A program made the position numbers and the translations under genes. From the NCBI GenBank assembly GCA_944393275.1, contig CALXZQ010000032.1:1-12009 (forward strand): DNA of 12,009 nt. Reading direction: 5' to 3'. Below, piece after piece: positions 1 to 7,950 of this stretch (its first letter is position 1; each line of letters starts with the position of its first letter). This DNA is from an uncultured Clostridia bacterium (GTDB lineage: Bacteria > Bacillota > Clostridia > TANB77 > CAG-508). The notes below the pieces were generated by a model that saw only the letters and a program-made list of their open reading frames with translations, did not search any database and was not told the DNA's origin.

Positions 1-92
1 CTATCTTTTTCGTTGTATTATTTTTTAGTTTTAAGCTTTCTTAAATATATTTCATATTTTTTTATTAATCTATAATATATTTACTTATATTT

Positions 93-1331
93 TTAATTAT
101 CATTTGTTTTATACATTTTTAATATATCCTTTAAACTCATTTTAGTACCTGTATTTAATATTGCTGATGAATAAACCTTTATAGACACTTTTGCAATTAT
201 CAATATTGTTATAATTAATACTGCTATTGATATCGCAATTTCTTGAGGATTTGCACTACCCATTAGTATTCTAAATGGCATACAGAATGGTGATGAGAAT
301 GGGAATATCGCTGCAAATTTATTTATACTACTGGTTGGATTCATCATTGAAAAGTATGATAAATAAAATCCTATAATAACGATCATTGCAACTGGACCAT
401 TAGCAGATTGTATATCTTCTGGTTTGCTAACCATTGAACCTGTAAGAGCATATAAGAATGAATAAGTAAAATATCCTAGTATGAAATATACTAATGTTAT
501 TATTCCTAATGATACAGTTATATTTGACATATCAAACATTGCATCTAAAATTCCTTCTGGTAAAAATGCATTTGCAGAGATTATAGCTATCCCTGATATA
601 ACTATAACTTGTATAAGTCCTACTAATCCAATTCCTATTGTTTTACCAAGTACTATTGCTCTAGGTGATGTTGATGTTACTAGTGTTTCCATTATCTTTG
701 ATGTTTTTTCTGTTGTTATGGATGTTGATACTTGGTATGCACAATAGTATATTGCTAAAAATAACACTATACTAAGTAGCATCATTACCAAAACATTTCC
801 GCTTCCTGCATTTTCATCTGTTTGGATTGCATTTACTTCAAATTCTGTAAACATTGCTTTCAATTGTTCCTGTGTCAATCCTGCTTTTTCTATTTGTGCA
901 GCTGTATATTGTGTTTGGAAATTTTCAATTAGACTTTGTGGTATACTTTCTCCCATCATTAAACTTTTAACAATATAATCTATTTTTATTTTTCCATCTT
1001 CTTTTTTAAATCTTACACAAGCATCTATTTCTTCATTTTCTAGTTTTTGTTTTATTTCCTCTTGAGTTAAGTCTTGTTTAGACATTGTATATGTATATTC
1101 TGCTTCATCTTGATTTAAACTAATCAATTCACTTCCAAATATGTTACCTTCATCTATAATTAATATCTTTGTTTTTTCTTCATTATCTTCCCCAGAAAAA
1201 GAATTTATGATATTAGGTACATTAAAGCCTAATATTATAATAGCTATTATTATTATGTTTGATATTATAAATGATTTTCTTTTTACTGCCTCTTTAATTG
1301 TAAACTCTGCAACTGTTAATAAATCTCTCAT
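93..1331 (-). CDS. ABC-2 type exporter permease (NatB-like)
   Basis: Membrane half of an ABC exporter, acting with the ATPase encoded just upstream. About 412 residues: one transmembrane helix near residues 21-43, a charged extracytoplasmic domain of roughly 135 residues, then about five helices from residue 183 to the C-terminus. This layout is that of ABC2_membrane_3/NatB-like permeases. The TSITTEKTSKIMETL stretch after the second helix is a usual cytoplasmic segment of the family. Start choice: an in-frame GTG at 1340 lies inside the ATPase gene (8-base overlap), but the ATG at 1331 has AGGTGAG close upstream and follows the ATPase stop by one base, so I prefer it. Either way the two genes are translationally coupled. 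NatAB exports Na+ in Bacillus; the substrate here cannot be read and could be a drug, peptide or ion. Family assignment is firm, substrate unknown. Confidence 0.88.
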   Translation of the reverse strand: MRDLLTVAEFTIKEAVKRKSFIISNIIIIAIIILGFNVPNIINSFSGEDNEEKTKILIIDEGNIFGSELISLNQDEAEYTYTMSKQDLTQEEIKQKLENEEIDACVRFKKEDGKIKIDYIVKSLMMGESIPQSLIENFQTQYTAAQIEKAGLTQEQLKAMFTEFEVNAIQTDENAGSGNVLVMMLLSIVLFLAIYYCAYQVSTSITTEKTSKIMETLVTSTSPRAIVLGKTIGIGLVGLIQVIVISGIAIISANAFLPEGILDAMFDMSNITVSLGIITLVYFILGYFTYSFLYALTGSMVSKPEDIQSANGPVAMIVIIGFYLSYFSMMNPTSSINKFAAIFPFSSPFCMPFRILMGSANPQEIAISIAVLIITILIIAKVSIKVYSSAILNTGTKMSLKDILKMYKTNDN

Positions 1332-1332
1332 A

Positions 1333-2223
1333 TTACTCACCTACCTTTTCTACAAATATTTCATGAAGTGTAGGTCGTATTAATTCAAACTTTTCTATTT
1401 TTACTTTTTCTTGAACTAGCTTTTCTAATAGATGAACAGCTTGACTTTCTTCCTTAAATTCGACAATATATTTTTTATAGTTATGACTTTTAATAATAAG
1501 TCCCTCTTCTTTTATTTTTGATGAGATATCTGCAGTAGTATCTATTTCTACTTTTGTAATTGGATATGTTTCCTTTATCTTTTCTAGATTCCCTTTTACA
1601 ATTGTTTTACCTTTATTTAATATAACTATATCTCTACAAAATTGTTCTACTGAATTCATTTGATGACTAGACATTACTATATATTTTCCCTTTTGGACTA
1701 ATTCTAATATAACTTCTTTTAAAAGATCCGTATTTACTGGGTCTAACCCACTAAATGGTTCGTCTAATACAACTAAATCTGGATTGTGCATTATGGATGT
1801 TATGAATTGTATTTTTTGTTGATTTCCCTTTGATAATTTTTCAGCTGTTTGCATTTTATATTCAGTCATTTTTAGCCTATCTAACCAATAATCTATTGCT
1901 TTTTCTGCTTCTGCCTTTTTCATTCCCTTTAGTTTAGCAAAATATAATAGTTGGTCTACTATCCTTGTTTTTGGATATATTCCCCTTTCTTCTGGTAAAT
2001 ATCCAAAATTTACAGACTTTCTATCCACAGTTTGTCCATTCCATGTGATATTTCCTGAGTCTTTTTTTATTATTCCAAGCATCATTCTAATTGTTGTCGT
2101 TTTTCCTGCACCATTTGTTCCTAATAGGGCAAATACTCCTGGTTCATTTATTTCAAATGAAATATTATCAACAGCTTTTTTATCCCCATAGGTTTTTGTG
2201 ACATTTTCTACTATAAGTCCCAT
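1333..2223 (-). CDS. ABC exporter ATP-binding protein (NatA-like)
   Basis: Cytoplasmic ATPase that powers the adjacent NatB-like permease. 296 residues from the chosen start. Walker A GTNGAGKT at 35-42; signature LSKGNQQK at 130-137, the variant of LSGGQ common in NatA/CcmA-type exporters; Walker B VVLDEP at 151-156; D-loop SGLD at 158-161; H-loop His187 in SSHQM. The last 90 or so residues form the C-terminal extension typical of ABC-2 exporter ATPases. The open frame runs up to 2262, but the ATG at 2223 (MGLIVENV) has AGAAGGGG a few bases upstream and matches the usual family start, so the first 13 codons of the longer frame are left out. It is first in a two-gene unit with the permease and lies 88 bases downstream of mntP. 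Natural symbol would be natA-like; the substrate is not known. Confidence 0.9.
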   Translation of the reverse strand: MGLIVENVTKTYGDKKAVDNISFEINEPGVFALLGTNGAGKTTTIRMMLGIIKKDSGNITWNGQTVDRKSVNFGYLPEERGIYPKTRIVDQLLYFAKLKGMKKAEAEKAIDYWLDRLKMTEYKMQTAEKLSKGNQQKIQFITSIMHNPDLVVLDEPFSGLDPVNTDLLKEVILELVQKGKYIVMSSHQMNSVEQFCRDIVILNKGKTIVKGNLEKIKETYPITKVEIDTTADISSKIKEEGLIIKSHNYKKYIVEFKEESQAVHLLEKLVQEKVKIEKFELIRPTLHEIFVEKVGE

Positions 2224-2252
2224 ATTATATCCCCTTCTATATATTTTTTCAT

Positions 2253-2281
2253 ATAATATCATAAAAGTATATAATTAGCAA
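2253..2281 (-). promoter_or_regulatory. Candidate sigma-A promoter of the NatAB-like operon
   Basis: On the minus strand TTGCTA (2281-2276) and TATTAT (2258-2253) are separated by exactly 17 bases, about 30 bases upstream of the ATPase start. The -35 has two mismatches to TTGACA. The -35 lies in the loop and arm of the inverted repeat at 2265-2295. Any A+T-rich gap yields such matches, so support is moderate. Confidence 0.35.
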
Positions 2282-2295
2282 TTAATTATATACTT
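2265..2295. repeat. Perfect 13-bp inverted repeat between mntP and the ABC operon
   Basis: Arms at 2265-2277 (AAGTATATAATTA) and 2283-2295 (TAATTATATACTT) are exact complements around a 5-base loop. It follows the mntP stop codon on the minus strand and could act as a weak terminator or processing hairpin. The stem is nearly all A-T and the following minus-strand T-run is poor, so an operator or chance palindrome is also possible. Confidence 0.5.
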
Positions 2296-2311
2296 AATAT
2301 TAATCTATTTT

Positions 2312-2872
2312 TTATATTATTTCTAAATGTTCTAGCAATATTTTTAAGCCTAATAAGATTAGAATTAATCCACCTACTAGCTCTGCACTATCTTCATATT
2401 TATCCCCAAATTTATTTCCTATTTTAATTCCTAATACTGATAATACAAATGAGATTATTCCTATTAAAATTATAGCAAGTAGTATATTTACTTTTAAGCA
2501 AGCAAATGTAATTCCTATAGCCAGAGCATCAATGCTTGTAGCTATCGCTAAAATAACCATTACTTTAAAAGTAACACTATCATTACAGTTACTTTCATAA
2601 TTACTAAATGAATCTTTTATCATTTTTCCACCTATTATTGATAATAAAATAAATGCAATCCAATGATCAATATTAGTTATACAGCTTTTAAATGTACTTC
2701 CTAATAAATATCCTACTACTGGCATTAATGCTTGAAAGCTTCCAAAATATAGTCCAATAATACATGCTTTTTTCCAGTTCATTTTATTCATAGAAATTCC
2801 TTTGCATATTGAAACTGCACAAGCATCCATTGCTAATCCTATACTTAGTAATAATAATTCTGATAGTTTCAT
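2312..2872 (-). CDS. mntP: Manganese efflux pump MntP family
   Basis: Inner-membrane exporter of Mn2+ (family formerly DUF204/YebN), protecting the cell from manganese excess. 186 residues, the usual family length, with six predicted helices in two three-helix halves. Both conserved acidic motifs are present: GLAMDACAVS with Asp16 in helix 1 and SIDALAIG with Asp115 in helix 4. FGSFQ at 43-47 in helix 2 is also a family signature. The ATG at 2872 follows AGGGG at about five bases. The gene is upstream of the NatAB-like operon on the same strand, 88 bases away. I looked for the Mn2+-sensing yybP-ykoY riboswitch that often precedes this gene and saw no sequence like it in the roughly 370 upstream bases; control is unknown. 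Family is certain; the Mn2+ substrate rests on the family. Confidence 0.93.
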   Translation of the reverse strand: MKLSELLLLSIGLAMDACAVSICKGISMNKMNWKKACIIGLYFGSFQALMPVVGYLLGSTFKSCITNIDHWIAFILLSIIGGKMIKDSFSNYESNCNDSVTFKVMVILAIATSIDALAIGITFACLKVNILLAIILIGIISFVLSVLGIKIGNKFGDKYEDSAELVGGLILILLGLKILLEHLEII

Positions 2873-2946
2873 TTTTACCCCTATATCATAAATAATATTC
2901 CTAGGATAAGTTAATACATGAATTCATTTATTCTGCATTTTTATTT

Positions 2947-3050
2947 TTAGGTGATGTTATTCTCAATATTTACTTCATTATCTATTACTAAATCTACACC
3001 TATTTTAATTGGATAACTCCTAGTATAATAAACAGTATATTCTTTAACAT
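2947..3050 (-). pseudogene. Possible remnant of a small signal-peptide-like ORF
   Basis: On the minus strand an ATG at 3050, with AGAAGGT about 12 bases upstream, begins a hydrophobic peptide MLKNILFIILGVIQLK that meets TAG after 16 codons. A second frame of the same strand overlaps it and stays open to a TAA at 2947, reading through IKIGVDLVIDNEVNIENNIT. Joining the two frames by one base change would give a protein of about 35 residues with a signal-like N-terminus. I recognise no family, and in such A+T-rich DNA this may be chance. Confidence 0.2.
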
Positions 3051-3170
3051 ATTATTTTTATTACCTTCTTTTTATTTTAATTACTTATTCTTTTATTGTT
3101 TTTCCCATATATTTTTTTAATATATCAAATAATATCATTACTAAAAAATCTCATTATATTTTTAAAAAAG

Positions 3171-3200
3171 TGTAACCTTTTTTTGATTTTGGCCACTATA
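3171..3200 (+). promoter_or_regulatory. ECF-type autoregulatory promoter candidate
   Basis: TGTAACC (3171-3177) followed by a T-run and, 15 bases on, CCACTATA (3193-3200). An AAC-containing -35 with a downstream T-run is typical of promoters read by ECF sigma factors, which often transcribe their own gene; the -10 resembles a CGTCTATA-like box with two changes. It lies about 45 bases upstream of the sigma start codon. A weak sigma-A alternative is TTGATT (3183-3188) with TAAGAT (3207-3212), spacing 18. Confidence 0.45.
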
Positions 3201-3206
3201 AAGATG

Positions 3207-3218
3207 TAAGATATCTTA
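3207..3218. promoter_or_regulatory. 12-base perfect palindrome in the sigma leader
   Basis: TAAGATATCTTA is a perfect palindrome just downstream of the ECF-like promoter and three bases upstream of the first of two AAGGAG copies (3221-3226 and 3231-3236). It could be an operator half-site pair near the transcription start. Function is inference only. Confidence 0.3.
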
Positions 3219-3245
3219 TAAAGGAGTTTAAAGGAGTTACAAAAA

Positions 3246-3797
3246 TTGAGGAAAAAAACTGAAATAGAAGATTATATTATAAACGGTGGTATTGATATAG
3301 ATAAGCTTTTGGATGACTACACACCTTATTTAAAAACAGTAATACAAAATATGATAGGAGATAATCTCTCAATAGAAGATAAAGAGGAAATACTTTTAGA
3401 TACCTTTTTCATTTTATGGAAGAGATATGTTGAGGATTATCAAATTGAATCTTTAAGTTCCTATTTAGCTGGTATTACTAAAAATTTAATTAAGGAAAAG
3501 TTAAAAAAGAGACAAATTGCATTTAATATTGATGATTATACGAATTTAATAGATTCTAGTCATTTAAATATGTATTCTCAAGAAAGAGAGGAATTTGATT
3601 ATTTATATGACATAATCCGCAATTTAAAAGATATTGATATATCTATTATAACTATGTTCTATTATGATAATACATCAATTAAAGACATAGCAAAAGAATT
3701 AAACATTTCTGAAATAAATGTGAAAACAAGATTATATAGATTACGAAAAAAAATAAAACAAAAACTTAAAACTAGGAGGTTTTTAGATAATGAATAA
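3246..3797 (+). CDS. ECF-subfamily RNA polymerase sigma factor
   Basis: Alternative sigma factor that directs RNA polymerase to a stress regulon, usually released when a membrane partner senses envelope damage. 183 residues. Sigma region 2 spans about 20-85 (DTFFILWKRYVEDY, then YLAGITKNLIKEKLKK). Region 4 spans about 125-178, with the helix-turn-helix SIKDIAKELNISEINVKTRL and a basic RLRKKIKQKLKTRR tail. Regions 1.1 and 3 are absent, as in ECF factors. The start is TTG at 3246, nine bases after AAGGAG (3231-3236); an identical AAGGAG sits ten bases further upstream. Its 3' end overlaps the next gene by eight bases (ATGAATAA), which implies coupled expression of the two in fixed ratio. No closer subgroup can be given and no target promoters are known. 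Confidence 0.9.
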   Translation: MRKKTEIEDYIINGGIDIDKLLDDYTPYLKTVIQNMIGDNLSIEDKEEILLDTFFILWKRYVEDYQIESLSSYLAGITKNLIKEKLKKRQIAFNIDDYTNLIDSSHLNMYSQEREEFDYLYDIIRNLKDIDISIITMFYYDNTSIKDIAKELNISEINVKTRLYRLRKKIKQKLKTRRFLDNE

Positions 3798-4884
3798 CAT
3801 CTTAAAAGAAAAGTTAAAGTTTAAGATAGCAATATCACAGATGAAAATGGAGGAAGAAAAAAATATGATGAAAAAGAAAACTATAATCTTTAAGGATTTG
3901 GGAATTGCTGCTTGTCTATTACTCTTCTTAACAGGTGGAGCCTTTGCAGGCAGCAAAATAATAGAATCAATATGGAAAGAGCCTGAAGAAGTTGAATATT
4001 CTGATGAAATTACACAAGATGTTAGAGATAAAAATATATCTATAGACGAGGCTAAGTTAAAAGCTATAGATATTCTTGAAAAATTTAATTTTAATACTAA
4101 TATTGTAGAATATGAAGAAATAAAAGATGGTACATCAGACAAATTAACTTATAGATTTCATTCTGAAGATAATTACAGCGTAAATATAGATGGAGAAACC
4201 GGCAAGTTTTATGACATGTGGAATGATAATTACTTTATAAGTGATAATATTCCGTTAATTTCTGATGAAGAAGCTATAAAAATAGCAAATGAGTATTGTT
4301 TACTTTATGGAGTTAATTTAGACGAATATGAGATATCTAAAGTTTGGGTTGGTAATAATCCTAGTATTAGTGATGGAGAAGATGAAATCGTTACTATAGG
4401 ATATAATAAAAAATATAATGATATACTTAATCCTTTTGATTATATAAGTGTATGTATAGGTTCAGGAGAAAATGGATTACGTTCTTTTAGGATAGAGAGT
4501 CAACCTTTTGATAATAATGAAATTATATTAAGTAAAGATGACGCTATTTCAGTAGCACTAGAAGAAGATAAAAAAATAGAAACTAATAATATTGAAAGTG
4601 TAGATGCTAAATTAATGATTGTACAAATGAATACAGATGCTTATGAAAGAATACATAATAAAGAAGATTATTATAAATCAAGACAAACTTTAAATTATTC
4701 AAATACAGAAAGAACCTATTACTCTATAGATAGCAGGATTAGGAATGCTTGGGTTGTAACAATTACTTATGTAGATGATTATGGAGAGGATATTTCAAGA
4801 AGGTATACAGAAGGTAAATATAGTTATTTTGTAGATACCACAACAGGTGAAATAATTGGTGGAGATAACTCATATTCACTTTAA
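3790..4884 (+). CDS. Membrane-anchored PepSY-repeat protein, probable anti-sigma or sensor partner
   Basis: Probably the membrane partner of the ECF sigma factor encoded just upstream. 364 residues: a short, highly charged cytoplasmic tail of about 35 residues, one transmembrane helix at about 37-54 (DLGIAACLLLFLTGGAFAG), and an extracytoplasmic region of about 300 residues. That region looks like three PepSY-like units at about 83-140, 157-237 and 247-358. Each starts with an 'S.(D/E)EA(I/K)' helix (SIDEAKLKA, SDEEAIKIA, SKDDAISVA) and the first and third end in 'D.(E/T)TG' strands (NIDGETGKFYD, FVDTTTGEIIGG). The cytoplasmic tail is too short for a classical zinc anti-sigma domain, so sigma binding by residues 1-35 is inference from context. 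AGGAGG (3774-3779) precedes the ATG by ten bases, inside the sigma gene. PepSY modules are known as protease-modulating or envelope domains. The topology is secure, the anti-sigma role likely but unproven. Confidence 0.72.
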   Translation: MNNILKEKLKFKIAISQMKMEEEKNMMKKKTIIFKDLGIAACLLLFLTGGAFAGSKIIESIWKEPEEVEYSDEITQDVRDKNISIDEAKLKAIDILEKFNFNTNIVEYEEIKDGTSDKLTYRFHSEDNYSVNIDGETGKFYDMWNDNYFISDNIPLISDEEAIKIANEYCLLYGVNLDEYEISKVWVGNNPSISDGEDEIVTIGYNKKYNDILNPFDYISVCIGSGENGLRSFRIESQPFDNNEIILSKDDAISVALEEDKKIETNNIESVDAKLMIVQMNTDAYERIHNKEDYYKSRQTLNYSNTERTYYSIDSRIRNAWVVTITYVDDYGEDISRRYTEGKYSYFVDTTTGEIIGGDNSYSL

Positions 4885-4887
4885 ATT

Positions 4888-4922
4888 TAAGAAACTAGGT
4901 ATTCATTTTACCTAGTTTCTTA
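4888..4922 (+). terminator. Rho-independent terminator of the sigma operon
   Basis: A perfect 14-bp stem (4888-4901 TAAGAAACTAGGTA with 4909-4922 TACCTAGTTTCTTA) around a 7-base loop, beginning three bases after the stop codon and followed by a T-rich stretch TTTGTTCTT. It lies between convergent genes and may also stop the ATPase transcript from the other side, though that side lacks a T-run. A nearly identical hairpin follows copA. Confidence 0.8.
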
Positions 4923-4940
4923 TTTGTTCTTATCTATTAT

Positions 4941-5603
4941 CTATATTATTTTACCATCCTCTATTTGTATAATTCTATCTGCTAGTTTTGCGAGTTCTAA
5001 ATTATGAGTAACCATTATGATTGTTTGATTATATTCTTTGTTAGCTTCTTTTAATAATTGCATGATTTCAATACTTGATTTGGAATCCAAATTTCCTGTT
5101 GGTTCGTCAGCAAGAATTATTGAAGGATTTATCATTAAAGCTCTAGCAATAGCCACTTTTTGTTGTTGCCCTCCTGACAATTCATTTGGCAAATGTTTTA
5201 TTCTATTATCTATATTAAAGAATTTGGTTATTTCTTCCAGTCTTTTCTTATCAACTTTTTTCTTGTCAAGTTGGATAGGTAATGTTATATTTTCTTCTAC
5301 ATTTAAAGTAGGAATCAAATTATAGAATTGATAAATAATTCCTATTTTTTGTCTTCTTAAAATTGTAAGCTCCTTTTTATCCATATCATATATATTTTTG
5401 TCATAGTAATACACTTTTCCATCAGTTGGTTTTTCTAATCCAGCAAGCACATGTAATATAGTAGATTTTCCGCTTCCAGACGGTCCCATAATTGCAATAA
5501 ACTCTCCCTTTTTTATTTCAAAAGACACATTATCTAAAGCAATTACCTTTGCTTCACCTTTTCCATAAATCTTTTTTACATTTTCTACTTTTAAAATATT
5601 CAT
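4941..5603 (-). CDS. ABC transporter ATP-binding protein, MacB/LolD/FtsE class
   Basis: Cytoplasmic ATPase that drives the FtsX-type permease encoded immediately upstream on the same strand. 220 residues from the chosen start, normal for this class. Walker A GPSGSGKST at 40-48; Q-loop Gln92 in YQFYNL; signature LSGGQQQK at 142-149; Walker B IILADEP at 162-168, followed by the class-typical TGNLDS; H-loop His200 in MVTHN. The frame is open up to 5645, but that would overlap the permease; the ATG at 5603 (MNILKVENV) has AGGAG ten bases upstream and is the usual family start. The gap to the permease stop is 22 bases, so the two form an operon. Family members export or extract lipoproteins, antimicrobial peptides or macrolides, or act as mechanotransmitters; the substrate cannot be read here. 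Confidence 0.92.
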   Translation of the reverse strand: MNILKVENVKKIYGKGEAKVIALDNVSFEIKKGEFIAIMGPSGSGKSTILHVLAGLEKPTDGKVYYYDKNIYDMDKKELTILRRQKIGIIYQFYNLIPTLNVEENITLPIQLDKKKVDKKRLEEITKFFNIDNRIKHLPNELSGGQQQKVAIARALMINPSIILADEPTGNLDSKSSIEIMQLLKEANKEYNQTIIMVTHNLELAKLADRIIQIEDGKII

Positions 5604-5625
5604 TATTCGTTTTCTCCTATGATTT

Positions 5626-7914
5626 TTAATTATCTTTTTTGGCAATTTTACTTGAATATAAGGTTATAAATAAAAATATTATAAATAAAAATACAACAAA
5701 TAAAGATATTTTTCCAAATGGTATCAATATTATATTTAAATCAATGAGCTGTTGTATATAATTTATAACTATATACAATATAAATGTCGATAAAATAAGT
5801 GATATTATCATTGCTTTTATAAACATATAAACACATTCATATATTAAAACTTTAATTATATTTCCTTTAGTAGCTCCTAAACTATCTAGTACTTTGAATT
5901 CTTGTTTTCTTTCACATAAACTTGCATTTACAATATTCATAATACTTATGATTCCAATTATGATAACTGTTATATTAACAGTTTTTAATATTAATTGTAT
6001 TATATTAATATAAATAATCTTTTCTTGATTTTCCAAAGAATAATATTTTGCATCAATTTCTATATCTTGATTTTCGCTTATATTTTCTATATAATTTGAA
6101 AATTCAATTATATTATCACATTTAACTTTAACACACATCTCGGCATTCATATCATTCCATAACCATTTTGATACAAAACTTTTACTTTGAGGAATATAAT
6201 TATTTAATTTTTCTACTATTTTATTATATGTATCCATGTTAGTAAAAATAGTCGGTACCACAGATTTAGTTTTTATTTCTTTATACCCTTCTATTAATTC
6301 ATCTGTTATTATAAAGTCTCCGTTTAAATATTCATCATCAATTATTTCATATTCAGATATATCTTTTTCATAGTTATAAGTATTTGATATAAGACTTAAC
6401 TTTATATCAAAACCTAATTTAAATGCTGGAGAATATTTATAAACAATTTTCCCATCTATTCTCTCATTTAATGCCATATTATTATAGATTATAAAATCTC
6501 CATAATTTGCATTTAATTTGTTAATATAAGTGTTGTATGTTTTATTATCTAAACCTATAAGTAATATGTATATACTTTTTTTATTGTTTTCATATGTTGC
6601 AACCAATTGTTCTGTTGCAAGTGCAGCTTCTGGTTCCACTAAAGCAAATAATCCAAGTCTTTTATATTCAAAATATTCTATTTTTTCACCAGACTTTTTT
6701 TGATAGTTATCAAGTATATCTTTATAATCTATATCTAAACTTGAATCGAATATTAATTCAGCATCAACATCATATTCTGTCACTAAATCTGATGCTTCTT
6801 GTTCATAACTTATATATGTATTAACCACAATATATGATGTCATGCATATCACAAGTAATATTGTTATAACTCTATGTTTATTTTTATTTCTCTTTATATT
6901 TTTTAAAGCTAATTTCCCTTCTATTGGAAGAATTCTCTCTAAGATGGTAGATAATTTCTTATATTTAATTTGCCTATTGTTTCTAATTCTTTGAATCACA
7001 GATGTAGTACTTGCTTTTATACTTGGAATTAAAGATGATATATAAATATTAAGTATTATTATAAATAATGATATAATTATATATCTAACATCAAATATTA
7101 GCCTAAAACTATATGTAGTAGAGGCTAGTATATTATTTAATGTTTCTAAAATAATATTTGCACTAATAACTGAAGTTAGTCCTCCTATTATAATTCCAAC
7201 TGTTCCGATAATAAAAGCTTCTAGGAATATCATTTTTAGTATTTGACCTTCTGTTGCACCAATACTATTCAATATTGCATATTCTTTTTTTCTCTCATTT
7301 ATTGTTATTAAAAATGCATTATATAAAATTATTATAGATAAAATTGAAAGAACTAATAATATAACTAATATCATTATATCTATAACATATGAATAATTTA
7401 CTCTTACCTGGCAAGTAGGCAAATTATTAAATTGTGCTATTTCAACATCTATTAAGCCGTATACAGTTAATAATTTTTTATTAAAATCACACTTATCTAT
7501 TGCATCATTATAAGATAAATTTAGTGTATTTATTATATCAGTGGAATAATTACATGTTTCTCGTATATTAACATATTTAATATATATATTTATACTTTTT
7601 TCTGCATTAAAAAAAGTGTCTGTTCTTTTTATTTCTCTTAATTGTTGATTTTCATTCTCTTGTATATAAAACTTATCAATATATTCTTTGTTTCTTATTC
7701 TATTAAAACTATCTATATCTAAATCTTTTATTACCATGTGATAATCATTATATTTAATATCTATATTTTCTGTAATTCCGTTTCTAATACTAGATATTAT
7801 TATCATAGTTGTTAAAATAAGAAATGTACATAATATCATTGATATGGTAGTAAAAGTTGTTCTTTTAATATTATTTTTCATATTATTATATGTCAATTTC
7901 ATTTCTATTTTCAT
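5626..7914 (-). CDS. Large FtsX-type ABC transporter permease
   Basis: Membrane component of the MacB/LolD-class transporter, paired with the ATPase just downstream. 762 residues in two FtsX-like halves with about eight helices in all. Helix 1 at about 21-42 precedes an extracytoplasmic domain to about 175; three helices follow at about 178-203, 230-256 and 276-297. Helix 5 (about 346-366) precedes a second extracytoplasmic domain of roughly 270 residues, and three C-terminal helices end the protein. Each half carries the FtsX coupling motif: ERKKEYAILNSIGATEGQI at about 207-225 and ERKQEFKVLDSLGATKGNI in the C-terminal half. The ATG at 7914 follows GAGGT at about seven bases. The fused two-domain form fits exporters or peptide sensors of Gram-positive bacteria; the ten-helix BceB layout is not seen. 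The extracytoplasmic domains resemble nothing I recognise. Confidence 0.88.
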   Translation of the reverse strand: MKIEMKLTYNNMKNNIKRTTFTTISMILCTFLILTTMIIISSIRNGITENIDIKYNDYHMVIKDLDIDSFNRIRNKEYIDKFYIQENENQQLREIKRTDTFFNAEKSINIYIKYVNIRETCNYSTDIINTLNLSYNDAIDKCDFNKKLLTVYGLIDVEIAQFNNLPTCQVRVNYSYVIDIMILVILLVLSILSIIILYNAFLITINERKKEYAILNSIGATEGQILKMIFLEAFIIGTVGIIIGGLTSVISANIILETLNNILASTTYSFRLIFDVRYIIISLFIIILNIYISSLIPSIKASTTSVIQRIRNNRQIKYKKLSTILERILPIEGKLALKNIKRNKNKHRVITILLVICMTSYIVVNTYISYEQEASDLVTEYDVDAELIFDSSLDIDYKDILDNYQKKSGEKIEYFEYKRLGLFALVEPEAALATEQLVATYENNKKSIYILLIGLDNKTYNTYINKLNANYGDFIIYNNMALNERIDGKIVYKYSPAFKLGFDIKLSLISNTYNYEKDISEYEIIDDEYLNGDFIITDELIEGYKEIKTKSVVPTIFTNMDTYNKIVEKLNNYIPQSKSFVSKWLWNDMNAEMCVKVKCDNIIEFSNYIENISENQDIEIDAKYYSLENQEKIIYINIIQLILKTVNITVIIIGIISIMNIVNASLCERKQEFKVLDSLGATKGNIIKVLIYECVYMFIKAMIISLILSTFILYIVINYIQQLIDLNIILIPFGKISLFVVFLFIIFLFITLYSSKIAKKDN

Positions 7915-7950
7915 ATATTTTACCTCAAATACGAGTATATTAACAAGTTA

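Larger units (their letters stand above)
2873..3245. other. Intergenic region between the divergent mntP and sigma genes
   Basis: About 370 very A+T-rich bases separate two divergent genes. On the right it holds the ECF-like promoter (3171-3200), the palindrome (3207-3218) and the ribosome site of the sigma gene. In the middle is the possible ORF remnant at 2947-3050. On the left it must hold the mntP promoter, for which I see only A+T-rich candidates. No tRNA, riboswitch or clear terminator is visible. Confidence 0.6.

Noticed and set aside
28..50. TTTAAG/CTTAAA hairpin downstream of the NatB-like gene
   Set aside because: Six A-T-rich base pairs with no T-run on the minus strand; too weak to call a terminator.
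2873..3240. yybP-ykoY manganese riboswitch upstream of mntP
   Set aside because: None of the conserved G/C-rich helices of that motif can be seen; the region is almost pure A+T.
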